A program made the position numbers and the translations under genes. 64,000 nt of DNA, taken from the NCBI RefSeq assembly GCF_038443385.1, contig NZ_CP151726.1, positions 3,596,001 to 3,660,000 on the forward strand, in the 5' to 3' direction. Within the stretch, counting starts at the first letter, position 1. Every line of letters starts with the position of its first letter. The notes under the pieces are model-generated. The model saw nothing but the letters and a program-made list of their open reading frames with translations, did not search any database and was not told the origin of the DNA. Below are positions 36,111 to 45,013 of this stretch, one piece after another. Source of the stretch: Stieleria varia. Its GTDB lineage: Bacteria > Planctomycetota > Planctomycetia > Pirellulales > Pirellulaceae.

Positions 36111-37385
36111 ATGAATAAATCCCCTCAAAAAAATCCTTCACGTCGAACCGTTTTGAAATCGATCGGCGCGACCACCACACTGACTGCGTCTGGCCTGTTG
36201 CCATCTATGCTTTATGCCGCAACCCCAGCATCTGCGAACGGCAAGTTGCGCGTCGGTTTGATCGGCGCGGGGAATCGAGCCAAATGGCTGACGCGTGCGT
36301 TGTCTCGTGAATCTCATCGAGCCGAGTTGGTCGCCGTCTGCGATTGTTATCTACCACAGATCGATGTCCTGGCGGCCGATAACAAGAACGATCCCAAGGC
36401 AGGTGACTCATGGAAGCGTTATCAGAACTACGGACTGATGCTCGATCAGGAAGAACTCGATGCAGTCATCATCGCAACGCCGGATCATGTTCGCGTGCGT
36501 GCGGCTATGATCGCCTGTGCCAAGGGCCTGGACGTGTACGCGGAGAAGCCACTGAGCTTCAGCATTCCGGAAGGCCGCGCGTTAGTCAACGCGGTGCGAA
36601 GACACAAACGCATCTTGCAGGTCGGCACGCAACAACGTAGCACGGCCAACAATCGGTACTCCTGCGAATTCGTTCGAAGCGGCGGCCTCGGCAAAGTGCA
36701 CACGATTCTCGTCAAGAACTATTCCGGCTCGCGACCGGCAACAGGCCTCGAACAGCAAGCCGTTCCCGAAGGCATGGATTGGAGTCGATTCTGCGACCAG
36801 GCTCAGTTGCTCGACTACCACGAACAACTTCACCGCAGGTGGCGGAATTTTGATGTTTTCACCGGAGGCCCCATTTGCGATCGTGGTGCGCATGCTTTGG
36901 ACATGGTTCATATGGCAATGGGCTGGGAGAATGTCGCGCCGACGCGTATCGAACCGTCCACGGAAGCAAAGGATGCTCGCGATCGCGGAGTCCGCCTTCA
37001 TTATCCCGACGGCACCGTGGTTCGACTGGAAAGTGACAATGGACCGGCTTTCGGAGGCATCTTCATCGGCGAGAAGGGCAAGATGGAAATCAACCGTGGA
37101 CGCTTCGCCTGCAACCCGACGACATTACTTGCACCTTACCAGGGTGAAGAGTCTGAAAATCACGTCGGCAATTGGCTCGACTGCATCGAATCACGAGAGG
37201 AACCCAACGCTCCTGTTGAAGTCGGACATCTGATTAGCAGCGTCGCACACCTGATCAACATTTGTCGCATCACCGGCCGCACAATCAATTGGGACGCCAC
37301 CCAGGAGCAAATCATCGGCGATGAGTCCGCCAACGCATTGTTGAACAAAGAACGTCGTCCCGAATACTCACTACCTAATGTTTAG
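36111..37385 (+). CDS. Tat-exported Gfo/Idh/MocA family oxidoreductase
   Basis: A 424-residue NAD(P)-dependent sugar oxidoreductase-like protein. The N-terminus is a twin-arginine signal ([22 protein letters not shown]), so the folded protein with cofactor is probably exported. The Rossmann motif [11 protein letters not shown] starts near residue 47, YAEKPLSFS carries the conserved Lys of the family (EKP), and [17 protein letters not shown] is the substrate-binding half. Such proteins are very numerous in planctomycetes and often work on sugar derivatives with DUF1080 partners; a DUF1080 gene follows 118 bases later. The exact reaction is unknown. Confidence 0.92.
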   Translation: MNKSPQKNPSRRTVLKSIGATTTLTASGLLPSMLYAATPASANGKLRVGLIGAGNRAKWLTRALSRESHRAELVAVCDCYLPQIDVLAADNKNDPKAGDSWKRYQNYGLMLDQEELDAVIIATPDHVRVRAAMIACAKGLDVYAEKPLSFSIPEGRALVNAVRRHKRILQVGTQQRSTANNRYSCEFVRSGGLGKVHTILVKNYSGSRPATGLEQQAVPEGMDWSRFCDQAQLLDYHEQLHRRWRNFDVFTGGPICDRGAHALDMVHMAMGWENVAPTRIEPSTEAKDARDRGVRLHYPDGTVVRLESDNGPAFGGIFIGEKGKMEINRGRFACNPTTLLAPYQGEESENHVGNWLDCIESREEPNAPVEVGHLISSVAHLINICRITGRTINWDATQEQIIGDESANALLNKERRPEYSLPNV

Positions 37386-37403
37386 GTTGGGCGATCACCG
37401 TGG

Positions 37404-37458
37404 GGCAGGTTTTCAACCTGCCACGCATGCGAGAACTCGGGCAGGTTGAAAACCTGCC
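37404..37458. repeat. Double palindrome between oxidoreductase and DUF1080 genes
   Basis: Two 19-bp palindromes, GGCAGGTTTTCAACCTGCC (37404-37422) and its exact reverse complement (37440-37458), are separated by 17 bases. Each can fold by itself (8-bp stem) or they can pair with each other over the full 19 bp. It is probably a dispersed palindromic element and could also end or stabilise the transcript. Confidence 0.75.
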
Positions 37459-37503
37459 GCACAAATAGAACTTCACAAGCTATCTCTCGTCATAGGAACT
37501 TCG

Positions 37504-38220
37504 ATGCTATTCGATTCACTGTATCGTACCCGCTGTGCGGACAAGCAACGGAATTGTCCAGTCATCGCATTGGTCGCCATTTCGCTTTGCTGTGCCACCG
37601 CGATCGCCGATGATTGGGTACCCCTGTTCGACGGCAAGTCTTTGGACGGTTGGAACGCATCGGGTGATAACAAACAATTCCAAATCGTTGACGGAGTCAT
37701 ACGCGGGGCTAGCTCCGGCAAGACACACTTTCTGTGTACAGAGAAGGAATATCGCGACTTTGAGTTGGAGATCGAAGTCAAGCTTCATGACATGGACCTG
37801 AATTCAGGCATACAAATTCGCACCAGCACGACCCGCGCCAACGCAAAGGGTGACACCATCGCCAGCGTGCATGGACCGCAAGTCGACCTTGGCAAGTCTC
37901 CCGGACGCTCCGGCCACATATTCGGGCAAGGAAACGGACGTTGGTTCACTCCAACCGCTGACTTGGAACGCAATAGCCTGATGATCAATGGAGCGTGGAA
38001 TAAGGTTCGTATTCTCGCAAAGGGGAAACACATTCAAACATGGATCAACGGAGAACTCGTCGGCGACGTAACGCTGGATAACGAGATCGATCAGAAATAT
38101 CCCCAGGGTGTCATTGCCCTACAAGTGCATGGTGTCAAGTCACCAGATAAGATCCGGCACGTTTCATTCCGCAACATTCGCATCCGTGAGCCGAACTCTG
38201 TTGACACCGTTGTGCCGTAG
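37504..38220 (+). CDS. Secreted DUF1080 (3-keto-disaccharide hydrolase-type) protein
   Basis: A 238-residue exported protein with the DUF1080 beta-sandwich. The signal peptide is about 18-35 after a long polar n-region. Typical blocks are [39 protein letters not shown] and [10 protein letters not shown] near the end, with the [14 protein letters not shown] closing strand. The family includes 3-keto-glycoside hydrolases, and a Gfo/Idh/MocA oxidoreductase lies just upstream, which fits an oxidise-then-cleave sugar pathway. Substrate unknown. Tandem transcription with the oxidoreductase is likely, although the double palindrome lies between. Confidence 0.9.
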   Translation: MLFDSLYRTRCADKQRNCPVIALVAISLCCATAIADDWVPLFDGKSLDGWNASGDNKQFQIVDGVIRGASSGKTHFLCTEKEYRDFELEIEVKLHDMDLNSGIQIRTSTTRANAKGDTIASVHGPQVDLGKSPGRSGHIFGQGNGRWFTPTADLERNSLMINGAWNKVRILAKGKHIQTWINGELVGDVTLDNEIDQKYPQGVIALQVHGVKSPDKIRHVSFRNIRIREPNSVDTVVP

Positions 38221-38421
38221 AGAAATGACTGATCTGGTCCGATAACGCCTTGCTGTCGATTCGGTTGTTCGTTGGTTGAGTAAGTGAGATCTGAGGTGAC
38301 ACTACGAATGGCAGTCGCAATCAATCCATTTCAATTCATCTGGATTGATTACGGATAGCTGCCCCTCACGAAATTGTCTGATGCGAGAGAGCCAGCTTGC
38401 CGAGATTGACGAAATCAGCCG

Positions 38422-38811
38422 TCAGAACCTGATCAGTTCAAACACCGAGTCGGGTGGTCCGGGAAGACTGAAGCCTTCGCCGTTTTCCCACGCCTCAAGA
38501 ACCTCGACGGGTGGCCCCGGAAGGCCGATTTCCTTCGCGAATTCCTGACGCGCGCCACTCCATGGCGGCGGTCCCATCGGGCGACTTGGCTGCTCGCCGT
38601 TCTGCCATGCTTCAACAACCCACGCAGGTGGGCCGTCTGCTGGCGGGATCGGAACTTCGCCAGTCGCCCACGCATCAAGCACCCACGCCGGAGGCCCTGC
38701 GGCGGCTGGTTTTTCGGTGGGTTGCTGTCCGTTTGCGTCGGACGACATGGTGATGGCAGCTGCAACCAGTGCCAACGCAATCCCATTGAAACTCGTGATC
38801 TTCGTTCGCAT
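38422..38811 (-). CDS. Small secreted protein with GPP-x-V-x-AW-x-GE repeats
   Basis: A 129-residue exported protein. The signal peptide spans about 1-28 (NGIALALVAAAITMSSDANG). The mature part contains five related units beginning GPP: GPPAWVLDAWATGEVP, GPPAWVVEAWQNGEQPS, GPPPWSGARQEFAKEIGLP, GPPVEVLEAWENGEG and a truncated GPPDSVFELIRF. The ATG at 38811 is preferred to the upstream frame to 38880 because of the signal peptide. No known domain was recognised. It may be an envelope or secreted repeat protein. It stands alone on the minus strand beside the transposase-associated region. Confidence 0.75.
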   Translation of the reverse strand: MRTKITSFNGIALALVAAAITMSSDANGQQPTEKPAAAGPPAWVLDAWATGEVPIPPADGPPAWVVEAWQNGEQPSRPMGPPPWSGARQEFAKEIGLPGPPVEVLEAWENGEGFSLPGPPDSVFELIRF

Positions 38812-38900
38812 CGAATTCTCCTTGAAACATTGTGGTAGAAACGAAACAGCTGATCTACTACAACTAGCCCTCATTTTCACCTGTCACAAACCACTGAGTT

Positions 38901-39066
38901 GACATGGCGAGTCCACTGAGCGGGCTTCAGGATCGAACCGTCCCAAAGAAGTCCATCCGGCCCGCTTCGAGCTGTCGGCTTCAGGCTCGACCACTCCCAG
39001 TCCTGATTCCACTGGACCATGTTCTCTGGACCATATTCGCTCGCAGCGGATTCCGCTCCAGATAAC
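38901..39066. repeat. 165-bp repeat, copy 1 (3' end of REP-associated transposase)
   Basis: Begins GACATGGCGAGTCCACTGAG and ends in TTCCGCTCCAGATAAC. It matches 43463-43628 in the same orientation with perhaps 85-90 percent identity by eye. The right 85 bases are the 3' codons of the transposase-like gene. The two copies enclose the IetAS genes as direct repeats. Confidence 0.85.
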
Positions 39067-39421
39067 GCAGCACCGTCAGATAGTGTTCATCGGACTGCAC
39101 AGGAAACGCTTTGAATCGCCCCTGCCAGACATGGCCGCTGCCTTGATAATGTCGATGATAACGGCGAACGTGAGACGTCATGAGCCACTGCATCCAGCGA
39201 CTGAGGTCTCCATCCTCATGCGGCCACAACAGCAGGTAGAAATGGTTTGTCATCAAACAAAAACCTGTCAGCCGCATCGGCACCTTTTCGTGAGCCTCCC
39301 GCATCAGGTTCACAAACGTGGCGAATTCGTCATCCTGATGAATGACATCGCCGTGACCATTGTCCCGGTTCAAAACATGGTCAACAAACCGACCTCGTGA
39401 AGCTCTGGAGCTGCCGGGCAT
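38981..39421 (-). CDS. REP-associated tyrosine transposase (RAYT)-like, probably inactive
   Basis: A 146-residue protein of the Y1 transposase/RAYT family, which mobilises short palindromic repeats. Recognised blocks are FVDHVLNRDNGHGDV, GFCLMTNHFYLLLWPHEDGDLSRWMQWL, YHRHYQGSGHVWQGRFKAF and VLRYLERNPLRANMV. In this family the metal-binding HUH motif lies in NHFH; here it reads NHFY, so the second histidine is Tyr. The normal C-terminal 70 or more residues after RANMV are also missing. Both changes argue against activity. It lies 62 bases downstream of the IetS gene on the same strand, and its 3' end is duplicated at 43463-43628. Confidence 0.88.
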   Translation of the reverse strand: MPGSSRASRGRFVDHVLNRDNGHGDVIHQDDEFATFVNLMREAHEKVPMRLTGFCLMTNHFYLLLWPHEDGDLSRWMQWLMTSHVRRYHRHYQGSGHVWQGRFKAFPVQSDEHYLTVLRYLERNPLRANMVQRTWSSGIRTGSGRA

Positions 39422-39483
39422 GACTGGACGATAGTCGACCGAAGTCCTTCGTAAAGCAGATAGCAGCTTTAGCGATTTCCTTT

Positions 39484-42090
39484 CTACTCGACCTCGATTT
39501 CCATCTCCAGCTCGGCTTGCAGTTCCTCAATCGCAACTCGTAAACCATCGTAAATAGCGATTTCTCTACCAACAATTTCAAAACTGACTGCCAAAGCGTA
39601 CCGAGCTTCTGAATCTGGATCTTTACTCCAGCCTTCGTGTCCCATAACCGCGATGCAAAAGTTTTCGGGAAGTTCGTTCGATTTGGCGATTGCCCAATCC
39701 TTTTGGACCGTGCCGGAACTTCGCTTCGCCCCCTCTATGTCACCGTGGTCAGTCCGTGCCCCAAGAGTCCAACGAAGTGTTTTCCCTTGAGCTGCATTGT
39801 CATCTGCGTCTTGGTCTTTCAATGCCCGTCGCCGAAACGACTCAATGGATTCGCCAAGCTTGCTGCTCTTCCAATCTACCCATGTCGATAAGTAGCGACG
39901 TAGGTTCCGCCTCGTTCGTCGTGGTTGAGCGACATACGACAACGTCACTTCGACAAGGACATCGTACTCGTAACCGGGACGTCGCAGGTCTTCCGGGATG
40001 GGTACCTGATACACATCGCATTCGCCAGCACGAATCCCTGTTTCGCCGGACGAGATGAGCGTCGTACGGTAATCTGTATTTGTCGTGGCACGCTCAAGGT
40101 CCGGAACCCCGTATCCTAATGTTCGGATCGCAAGGTTCGTGTCGACACCATCCCGTGTCCACTCGGGCCATCGAGCAGACTGCACAATGAGAGCGCGGTA
40201 GAGCAAACACGGCTCATCCGGAAGGAGTCGCTGCAGATGAACGGCAATGTGCGTCACTTTCGGCGCGGCAAACGAAGTTCCGATTTCGTCACGGTCAGCC
40301 GCCGGTCCCGGCCCGTGGAAAGTTGATCGAACCAATTCCGGGTAACAATCGCGTCCTTCGGCTGGCGTGGAGAGAATCAGGGGAGTTCCGGGCGATCTCA
40401 ACAAGTCTCCGCCGAATTCAACAACTTCGGGTTTGATGACATTCCAGATTCCGAGCCACGACCTGCTAAAACTCGACGGTTGTGCTTCCTGATTAGCGAA
40501 GCTCCTCGATCCCGCTGACTCGTAGAAATTGTATGCGACGGAGCCCACAGAGATGGCTTGAAGACTTTGGGCCGGATTCGCGACACGAGCCGAAGGCTCA
40601 AGCAAGAATGCGGGATATGTTCGGCCTGCGTTGAGATGATCCCGTACTCCTGCATTCGGAGCCGGTGCAGTGCTTCGGAGGTTGCCAGTGCTTTGAACAA
40701 TCAGAACGTCGAAGAGCTGGCACAGCGAATCGATCTCAGCAGCCCAAGCCGACATGTGTCGCAAACGGCAATGGCTGTCAGCATTGACTGAGTGATTGAA
40801 TATTCGCGTTTTCCTTGGTCCGCGGTGAAAGTGTGTCACCACGGCATGTAGCAACGCTGCCGGGAACAATGCCTTCGGCAATTCACCGGCCGCATCGAGG
40901 ATTCGGGCATTCTGAATCCAGCAAGGTAGCTGATAAGGACCATCTCGTCGGATCAGTTCACCGTACAAGACAGCACCAGCCACGCGAGTTCCGTGCCCTC
41001 CGGGAGCTACATAGTCCGCCACATCTGTGGCTGTTGTCGGGGGCGGCAGGAAACAACGTGACGTTGGCTTGTCGACACCCGGCTCGAGAAGCAGATGCTC
41101 TTCCTGAATTCCGCTGTCGATCACGCAAACGGCAGGAGCATCATCCTCTGGTGGTTGCGGAGATGGATACTTTTCCGCGTCAACACCGGCTTCCGAATCG
41201 AGATCGGGAAGTGTGATGTCGTCAGGTTCAACAACTTCAAAAACGAAGGGGAAGTTCAGGACAAAGTCTTTCAACCCTTTACCGCTAACTTCGACACGCA
41301 TTGTGAAGCTGTCTGGCAAGGTGACCGCATCAACCGGATCTGTGTGATAGATTTGACCAATCGAGCCATTGTATCCGTCGACGATGATGCGACGAACTTC
41401 GTTAATTCGTAGCTCTTGGATGTCGTACCAAGCGTCGTACGCTTCAGTGCGTTCATTGGCCCAATCGCTTTCCTTCCGCGCCCATGTGGCGTCCGTGTCG
41501 CGTTTTCCTCGCTTCGGCACCGGCGGGATCTCTTGCGCCCCCAAGCACGTCACGCCGATATCCACGACGTAGTTGGCGTTGTCGTCAACGTTCGGCCACA
41601 GTCCAAAGAGAGGTTCCGAGAGGATTAGCCGCAAGCGTTGATTCTGGTCCGGATCGTCATCGACCCGATGCACACTGGCGATAGTCGCCGTGCCGTGAGC
41701 CGAACTTGCGAATCCCGTTACCGCATTCAAGAAATCGGACAGGTCGATATCGGCACTCGCCACGATCACAAACCCGCCTTCTTCCTCTGACACAATTTCG
41801 AATTTGAAATGATGACGAAGCAAATCGATGTCGAGGCCCGGATCTACTTCCAGAAGTAGTGGAACTCCGGGTGGAAGGTCCGGGAGTGACTCAGTGGCTC
41901 GCTGGGCAATCGTTGCCTGACGTTGATTGACGACGGTTGATGCGCTCGATTGCAAGTTTGCACTGTGGGTGCCTCGATTCGTGCGATTGTCGAGAGTCTG
42001 ATCAGCGACCGAGCCACCACCGGTCAGTTTGGCTGCCCCTCTCTCACGAAGTATCAGCGGGAGATGTTGAAAGTTGCGTCCGTTCGGCAT
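39484..42090 (-). CDS. ietS: Subtilisin-like serine protease of an IetAS-type defence module
   Basis: An 868-residue cytoplasmic protein with a complete S8 peptidase triad: Asp325 in VCVIDSGIQ, His366 in GGHGTRVAG and Ser606 in GTSFAAP, plus the oxyanion Asn470 in QSTGN. A long N-terminal region (1-310) of unknown fold precedes it, and a C-terminal region of about 200 residues with beta and coiled segments follows. No signal peptide is present, unlike most subtilisins. It starts 14 bases after an AAA+ ATPase gene. An AAA+ ATPase next to a large subtilisin-like protease is the IetAS arrangement, known among antiphage systems. Target of proteolysis is unknown. The gene name is given by domain architecture and pairing, not sequence search. 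Confidence 0.85.
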   Translation of the reverse strand: MPNGRNFQHLPLILRERGAAKLTGGGSVADQTLDNRTNRGTHSANLQSSASTVVNQRQATIAQRATESLPDLPPGVPLLLEVDPGLDIDLLRHHFKFEIVSEEEGGFVIVASADIDLSDFLNAVTGFASSAHGTATIASVHRVDDDPDQNQRLRLILSEPLFGLWPNVDDNANYVVDIGVTCLGAQEIPPVPKRGKRDTDATWARKESDWANERTEAYDAWYDIQELRINEVRRIIVDGYNGSIGQIYHTDPVDAVTLPDSFTMRVEVSGKGLKDFVLNFPFVFEVVEPDDITLPDLDSEAGVDAEKYPSPQPPEDDAPAVCVIDSGIQEEHLLLEPGVDKPTSRCFLPPPTTATDVADYVAPGGHGTRVAGAVLYGELIRRDGPYQLPCWIQNARILDAAGELPKALFPAALLHAVVTHFHRGPRKTRIFNHSVNADSHCRLRHMSAWAAEIDSLCQLFDVLIVQSTGNLRSTAPAPNAGVRDHLNAGRTYPAFLLEPSARVANPAQSLQAISVGSVAYNFYESAGSRSFANQEAQPSSFSRSWLGIWNVIKPEVVEFGGDLLRSPGTPLILSTPAEGRDCYPELVRSTFHGPGPAADRDEIGTSFAAPKVTHIAVHLQRLLPDEPCLLYRALIVQSARWPEWTRDGVDTNLAIRTLGYGVPDLERATTNTDYRTTLISSGETGIRAGECDVYQVPIPEDLRRPGYEYDVLVEVTLSYVAQPRRTRRNLRRYLSTWVDWKSSKLGESIESFRRRALKDQDADDNAAQGKTLRWTLGARTDHGDIEGAKRSSGTVQKDWAIAKSNELPENFCIAVMGHEGWSKDPDSEARYALAVSFEIVGREIAIYDGLRVAIEELQAELEMEIEVE

Positions 42091-42104
42091 CGATTCCTAC
42101 TTCG

Positions 42105-43103
42105 TCAGGCTTCCCCGTCAGGGCGTTTCAGTTCCGTAATCGCGGCTTCAAAATGCTCATGCTCCACGATGCGTTTGCCGCACAGGACGGCAGTCTTGGC
42201 GGCTGCCTGAGCAACACGAACAACGTATGCTGCGGACACGCCTTCAAGCTTGTCGACAATGTCGTCCCATTGGATGGACTTCGCCCGTTCAACGCTCGAC
42301 AGGGTCAGCGACAGCAGCTTGTGAATCTCTTCCTTTCCCGGAAGTGGAACTTGGAAGACGTCGTCAAAGCGGCGAAACAGTGCTTCGTCGAGCGAGTTCT
42401 CGATGTTCGTTGTTGCCACGAGCAATCCCGGTGCGTCGTATTCTTCCATCAGCTGTAGCAGCGTATTGACGATACGTGCCACTTCGCCAATGTCTTTTGA
42501 AGCGACGCGAGAGCGAGCGATGAAGTCACACTCATCGAGAAGAAGCACGCACGGTTGTTCACGAGCTGCGTCAAACACAGCACGGAGGTTGGATGCTGAC
42601 TCGCCGAAGTAGGAGGACACCAACGCGTCGAACCTGACCTTCATCAACGGCAGGCCGGTATTCCACGCGATGCGTTTGGCTCCCAGTGTCTTGCCGCATC
42701 CGGGAGGTCCGTACAGCAGCACTTTCTTTCGCGGGTTCAGCCCATAGGCGGACAACCTTTCGCGTGCCGCGAATTCTTTCTCGACTCGTTCGAATCGTTC
42801 GTCGATGTCGCGCCTCAGCACAATGTGGTGTTCGAGTGCGTCGTGCGGAATGAACGTAACGAGCATCTCGCGATGCCGTCGGCTGATCGGCAACTCGCGA
42901 ATACTTCGATCCGAGTCGATGCCGCCTCGACTTGACCGCTTCTTCTTTTGCGTGTCGTCGAGGATCGATTCCAGCTCATTGGCAAGTCGCGAATGACCGC
43001 TCTTGCGTTCGGTCTCGACGATCGAGTCCGCAAGGCGATCGAGATCGTCCTGTGATCCCATCGCGATGGCTCGAACCAGTCTCTTGAGCATTTCAGCTTT
43101 CAT
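42105..43103 (-). CDS. ietA: AAA+ ATPase of an IetAS-type defence module
   Basis: A 332-residue AAA+ ATPase. The N-terminal 100 residues are helical and charged; the ATPase core has Walker A GPPGCGKT at 132-139, the pore-loop-like SSYFGESASNLR near 163-174, Walker B VLLLDEC at 186-192, sensor 1 VATTN at 229-233 and arginine-finger candidates Arg244-Arg245. The C-terminal lid contains VSAAYVVRVAQAAAKTAV. It would recognise or remodel a substrate and hand it to, or control, the partner protease. It is the first gene of the pair on the minus strand; a palindrome 167 bases upstream may be its operator. Related ATPase/protease pairs were first described as a plasmid stability locus and later as phage defence. 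Confidence 0.87.
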   Translation of the reverse strand: MKAEMLKRLVRAIAMGSQDDLDRLADSIVETERKSGHSRLANELESILDDTQKKKRSSRGGIDSDRSIRELPISRRHREMLVTFIPHDALEHHIVLRRDIDERFERVEKEFAARERLSAYGLNPRKKVLLYGPPGCGKTLGAKRIAWNTGLPLMKVRFDALVSSYFGESASNLRAVFDAAREQPCVLLLDECDFIARSRVASKDIGEVARIVNTLLQLMEEYDAPGLLVATTNIENSLDEALFRRFDDVFQVPLPGKEEIHKLLSLTLSSVERAKSIQWDDIVDKLEGVSAAYVVRVAQAAAKTAVLCGKRIVEHEHFEAAITELKRPDGEA

Positions 43104-43269
43104 TTCGTGCGCCCTCGAACTCAGAGTCGCTAGGTCTGCGCCCAGCGAATCCTGCTTGCCTGTTCTAATCTCTAGGTCTCCTTCAATATCGACCTTCTGG
43201 GCTGTGGTTCGCCCGCAAATACATCGTAGCCATTATATCCTTCCTGCCTTGACGACTCACGTGGCGAAG

Positions 43270-43299
43270 CCATATGTCGGTCGGAATTGTGACATATGG
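43270..43299. promoter_or_regulatory. Inverted repeat upstream of ietA
   Basis: CCATATGTC (43270-43278) and GACATATGG (43291-43299) are exact complements with a 12-base spacer, a typical dimeric repressor layout. It lies in the 359-bp non-coding stretch 43104-43462 before the ATPase gene. A 54-codon frame (43172-43336, minus) spans it, but has no recognised product. The role as operator is inferred. Confidence 0.45.
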
Positions 43300-43462
43300 G
43301 CCGTTCGAGGTCGACACTCACTTCATTGTACGGCATTTCATCTTCCGTTATCGCTTTGACAACCACAGCACATAGTCTACTCAAGTGGCAAAAAGTCCAG
43401 CGGATTTAGGTAGATCCGACCTAGCGGCTTCTGGTTCCACTCCGTTGACATTCCACTGGGTC

Positions 43463-43628
43463 GACATGGCGAGTCCACTGAGCGAGCTTCAGGATTGTGC
43501 CGTCGCAGAGCAATTCATCCGGCCAACTTCGAGCTGTCGGCTTCAGTCTTTAGCACTCCCAGTCCTGACTCCGCTGGACTATGTTCTCTGGACCATGTTC
43601 GCTCGCAGCGGATTCCGCTCCACATAAC
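43463..43628. repeat. 165-bp repeat, copy 2 (transposase 3' fragment)
   Basis: Direct-repeat partner of 38901-39066. On the minus strand its edge encodes YVERNPLRANMVQRT followed by a stop, the 3' end of a second RAYT copy whose 5' part is gone. At 43629 it joins the severed RND efflux gene without a gap. It bounds the defence module on the promoter side. Confidence 0.85.
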
Positions 43629-44126
43629 TCCATCGGTTTGGTCGGCGTCTTTGTGCTGCTTAGTTTTCAATTTCGCAGCTACTTCGAGCCGCTTGTCGTA
43701 ATGGCTTCGATTCCGTTTGCTTTGATCGGAGTTCTTTGGGGACACGTGATTGTCGGCATCGACATGACCATGCCCAGCGCGCTCGGCTTTGCGTCTCTTG
43801 CCGGCATTGTCGTCAACGACTCAATCTTGCTTGTCTTGTTCCTCAAAGAGCGGCGGTTACAAAAGACAGACATTCTCTCGGCAGCGACTTCTGCAAGTCG
43901 CGAACGCTTCCGAGCAATCGTGCTAACGTCACTTACCACGGTTGCCGGTTTGCTCCCGTTGATCTTCGAGACCAGCCTGCAAGCACAAGTTCTGATCCCG
44001 ATGGCCGTCAGCATCGCCTTCGGCATCATGACGTCAACGGTTCTCGTTTTGCTAGTCGTACCCAGCCTCTACGCCGTGTTGGCCGACCTCGGATTTGTGT
44101 CCAACGACGCGGCTGTTTCTCGATAG
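43629..44126 (+). pseudogene. 3' fragment of an RND efflux transporter gene
   Basis: About 165 codons encoding the last membrane segments of an AcrB/HAE-type RND transporter: SIGLVGVFVLLSFQFRSYFEP, the loop GIDMTMPSALGFASLAGIVVNDSILLV, then RFRAIVLTSLTTVAGLLPLIFE and IAFGIMTSTVLVLLVVPSLYAVL. A complete protein has over 1000 residues, so roughly 85 percent is missing. The break coincides with the end of the RAYT repeat, so the recombination or insertion that brought the repeat removed the rest. The frame is open upstream to 43581 only because it runs into the repeat. Not expected to be functional. Confidence 0.92.
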
Positions 44127-44205
44127 GGCACCCTTCGACGGATTCAACCAGCTCAACCCGATTGAACTTTTTGAAGCCAGCGAATGCCTCCAAAAGCCCA
44201 AGAAA

Positions 44206-44237
44206 AAAGCCGCCGATCATGATTGATCGGCGGCTTT
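44206..44237. terminator. Bidirectional intrinsic terminator downstream of tRNA-Ala
   Basis: A 14-bp perfect stem, AAAGCCGCCGATCA and TGATCGGCGGCTTT, with a 4-base loop is flanked by A-runs on the left and on the right (CAAAAAA). Read on the minus strand it follows the tRNA with a T-run; it can also serve the plus-strand fragment. Confidence 0.85.
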
Positions 44238-44249
44238 CAAAAAATCCAG

Positions 44250-44322
44250 TGGAGGTAGACGGACTTGAACCGACGACCTACGCGCTGCCAGCGCGTCGCT
44301 CTCCCAACTGAGCTATACCCCC
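44250..44322 (-). tRNA. tRNA-Ala(GGC)
   Basis: Read on the minus strand, a complete cloverleaf: acceptor stem GGGGGTA/TACCTCC with one G-T pair, D arm GCTC-AGTTGGGA-GAGC, anticodon stem-loop ACGCG-CTGGCAG-CGCGT with anticodon GGC, T arm GTCGG-TTCAAGT-CCGTC with one wobble pair, and discriminator A at 44250. No CCA is encoded. 73 nucleotides. It is followed by an intrinsic terminator, so it is a single tRNA gene. A tRNA beside a rearranged defence island can be an integration site, but no partial tRNA repeat was seen. Confidence 0.95.
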
Positions 44323-44566
44323 ATGTGGGTCAAAAACTGAGACTTTCAACGCCTCAGCCATCGAGGACGGGGAATTTAGCAAGTTGTCGTTCGGGTCGTC
44401 AAGTCGTGGAGGGGCGAAACGTGGCGTCTGCCGCCGACAACGCCGGAAATGCTGGGAAGATCATGGCGGGCGGGGGAATCGGCGCTTTGCACTTCGCAGC
44501 CTAGAATGGGGAATTGTCGTTGTTGTGGGCCACTTGCTCACCTGTCCCGGTATTCGAGTTAACCTC

Positions 44567-45013
44567 ATGTCCACCCGCCGTCGAGCCCGCGAAATCGTCC
44601 TTCAACTGCTTTACGAAGCAGACGTGAATGGGCAACGCTCCGCCGACTCCACGCGCGCCTTCATCCGCTCGCGGCTCCAAGGGCGGAATGCTCTGACGAC
44701 GTTTTCCGAGTCGCTGCTGTGGGGGACGTTGGAGCACCGTGAGGTCATCGATCAACATCTCTCCCGCCTCGCCGCTCGCTGGTCTCTGTCTCGGATGGCC
44801 GTGACGGATCGCAACGTGTTGCGATTGGGTGTCTATGAAATCCTGTTCAGTGATACGCCCGGGCGAGTCGCTGTGAATGAAGCGGTCGTGCTGGCCAAGC
44901 GTTACGGAAACAAGGACAGCACGCGATTCGTTAATGGGATTTTGGACCGCTTGCTGAAGGAGTCCGAAGCGGGAGAGTTACCTGTGACGGCGAAATCGAC
45001 GGCTGAGGAGTAG
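44567..45013 (+). CDS. nusB: Transcription antitermination factor NusB
   Basis: A 148-residue all-helical RNA-binding protein that, with NusE, binds boxA RNA in rRNA antitermination. Family blocks are [21 protein letters not shown] at the N-terminus, a middle [22 protein letters not shown] and [30 protein letters not shown], all standard NusB signatures. The ATG at 44567 fits the family; the open frame to 44384 is ignored. Often cotranscribed with ribH, but here it stands alone between a tRNA and a convergent gene. Of the 266 bases after it (45014-45279), nothing was recognised. Confidence 0.95.
   Translation: MSTRRRAREIVLQLLYEADVNGQRSADSTRAFIRSRLQGRNALTTFSESLLWGTLEHREVIDQHLSRLAARWSLSRMAVTDRNVLRLGVYEILFSDTPGRVAVNEAVVLAKRYGNKDSTRFVNGILDRLLKESEAGELPVTAKSTAEE

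Noticed and set aside
37404..37458. CRISPR-like spaced repeat
   Set aside because: Only two units occur and they are reverse complements of each other, so it is a palindromic element rather than an array. No CRISPR array or cas gene was seen anywhere in the window.
43172..43336. 54-codon minus-strand frame between the RAYT repeat and ietA
   Set aside because: It has no recognisable product, a weak start, and spans a perfect palindrome better read as an operator. It could still be a small regulator, but there is no positive evidence.
44250..44322. tRNA-Ala as an integration site for the neighbouring defence island
   Set aside because: No partial tRNA copy or integrase gene was found in the window, and the island edges coincide with RAYT repeats instead.
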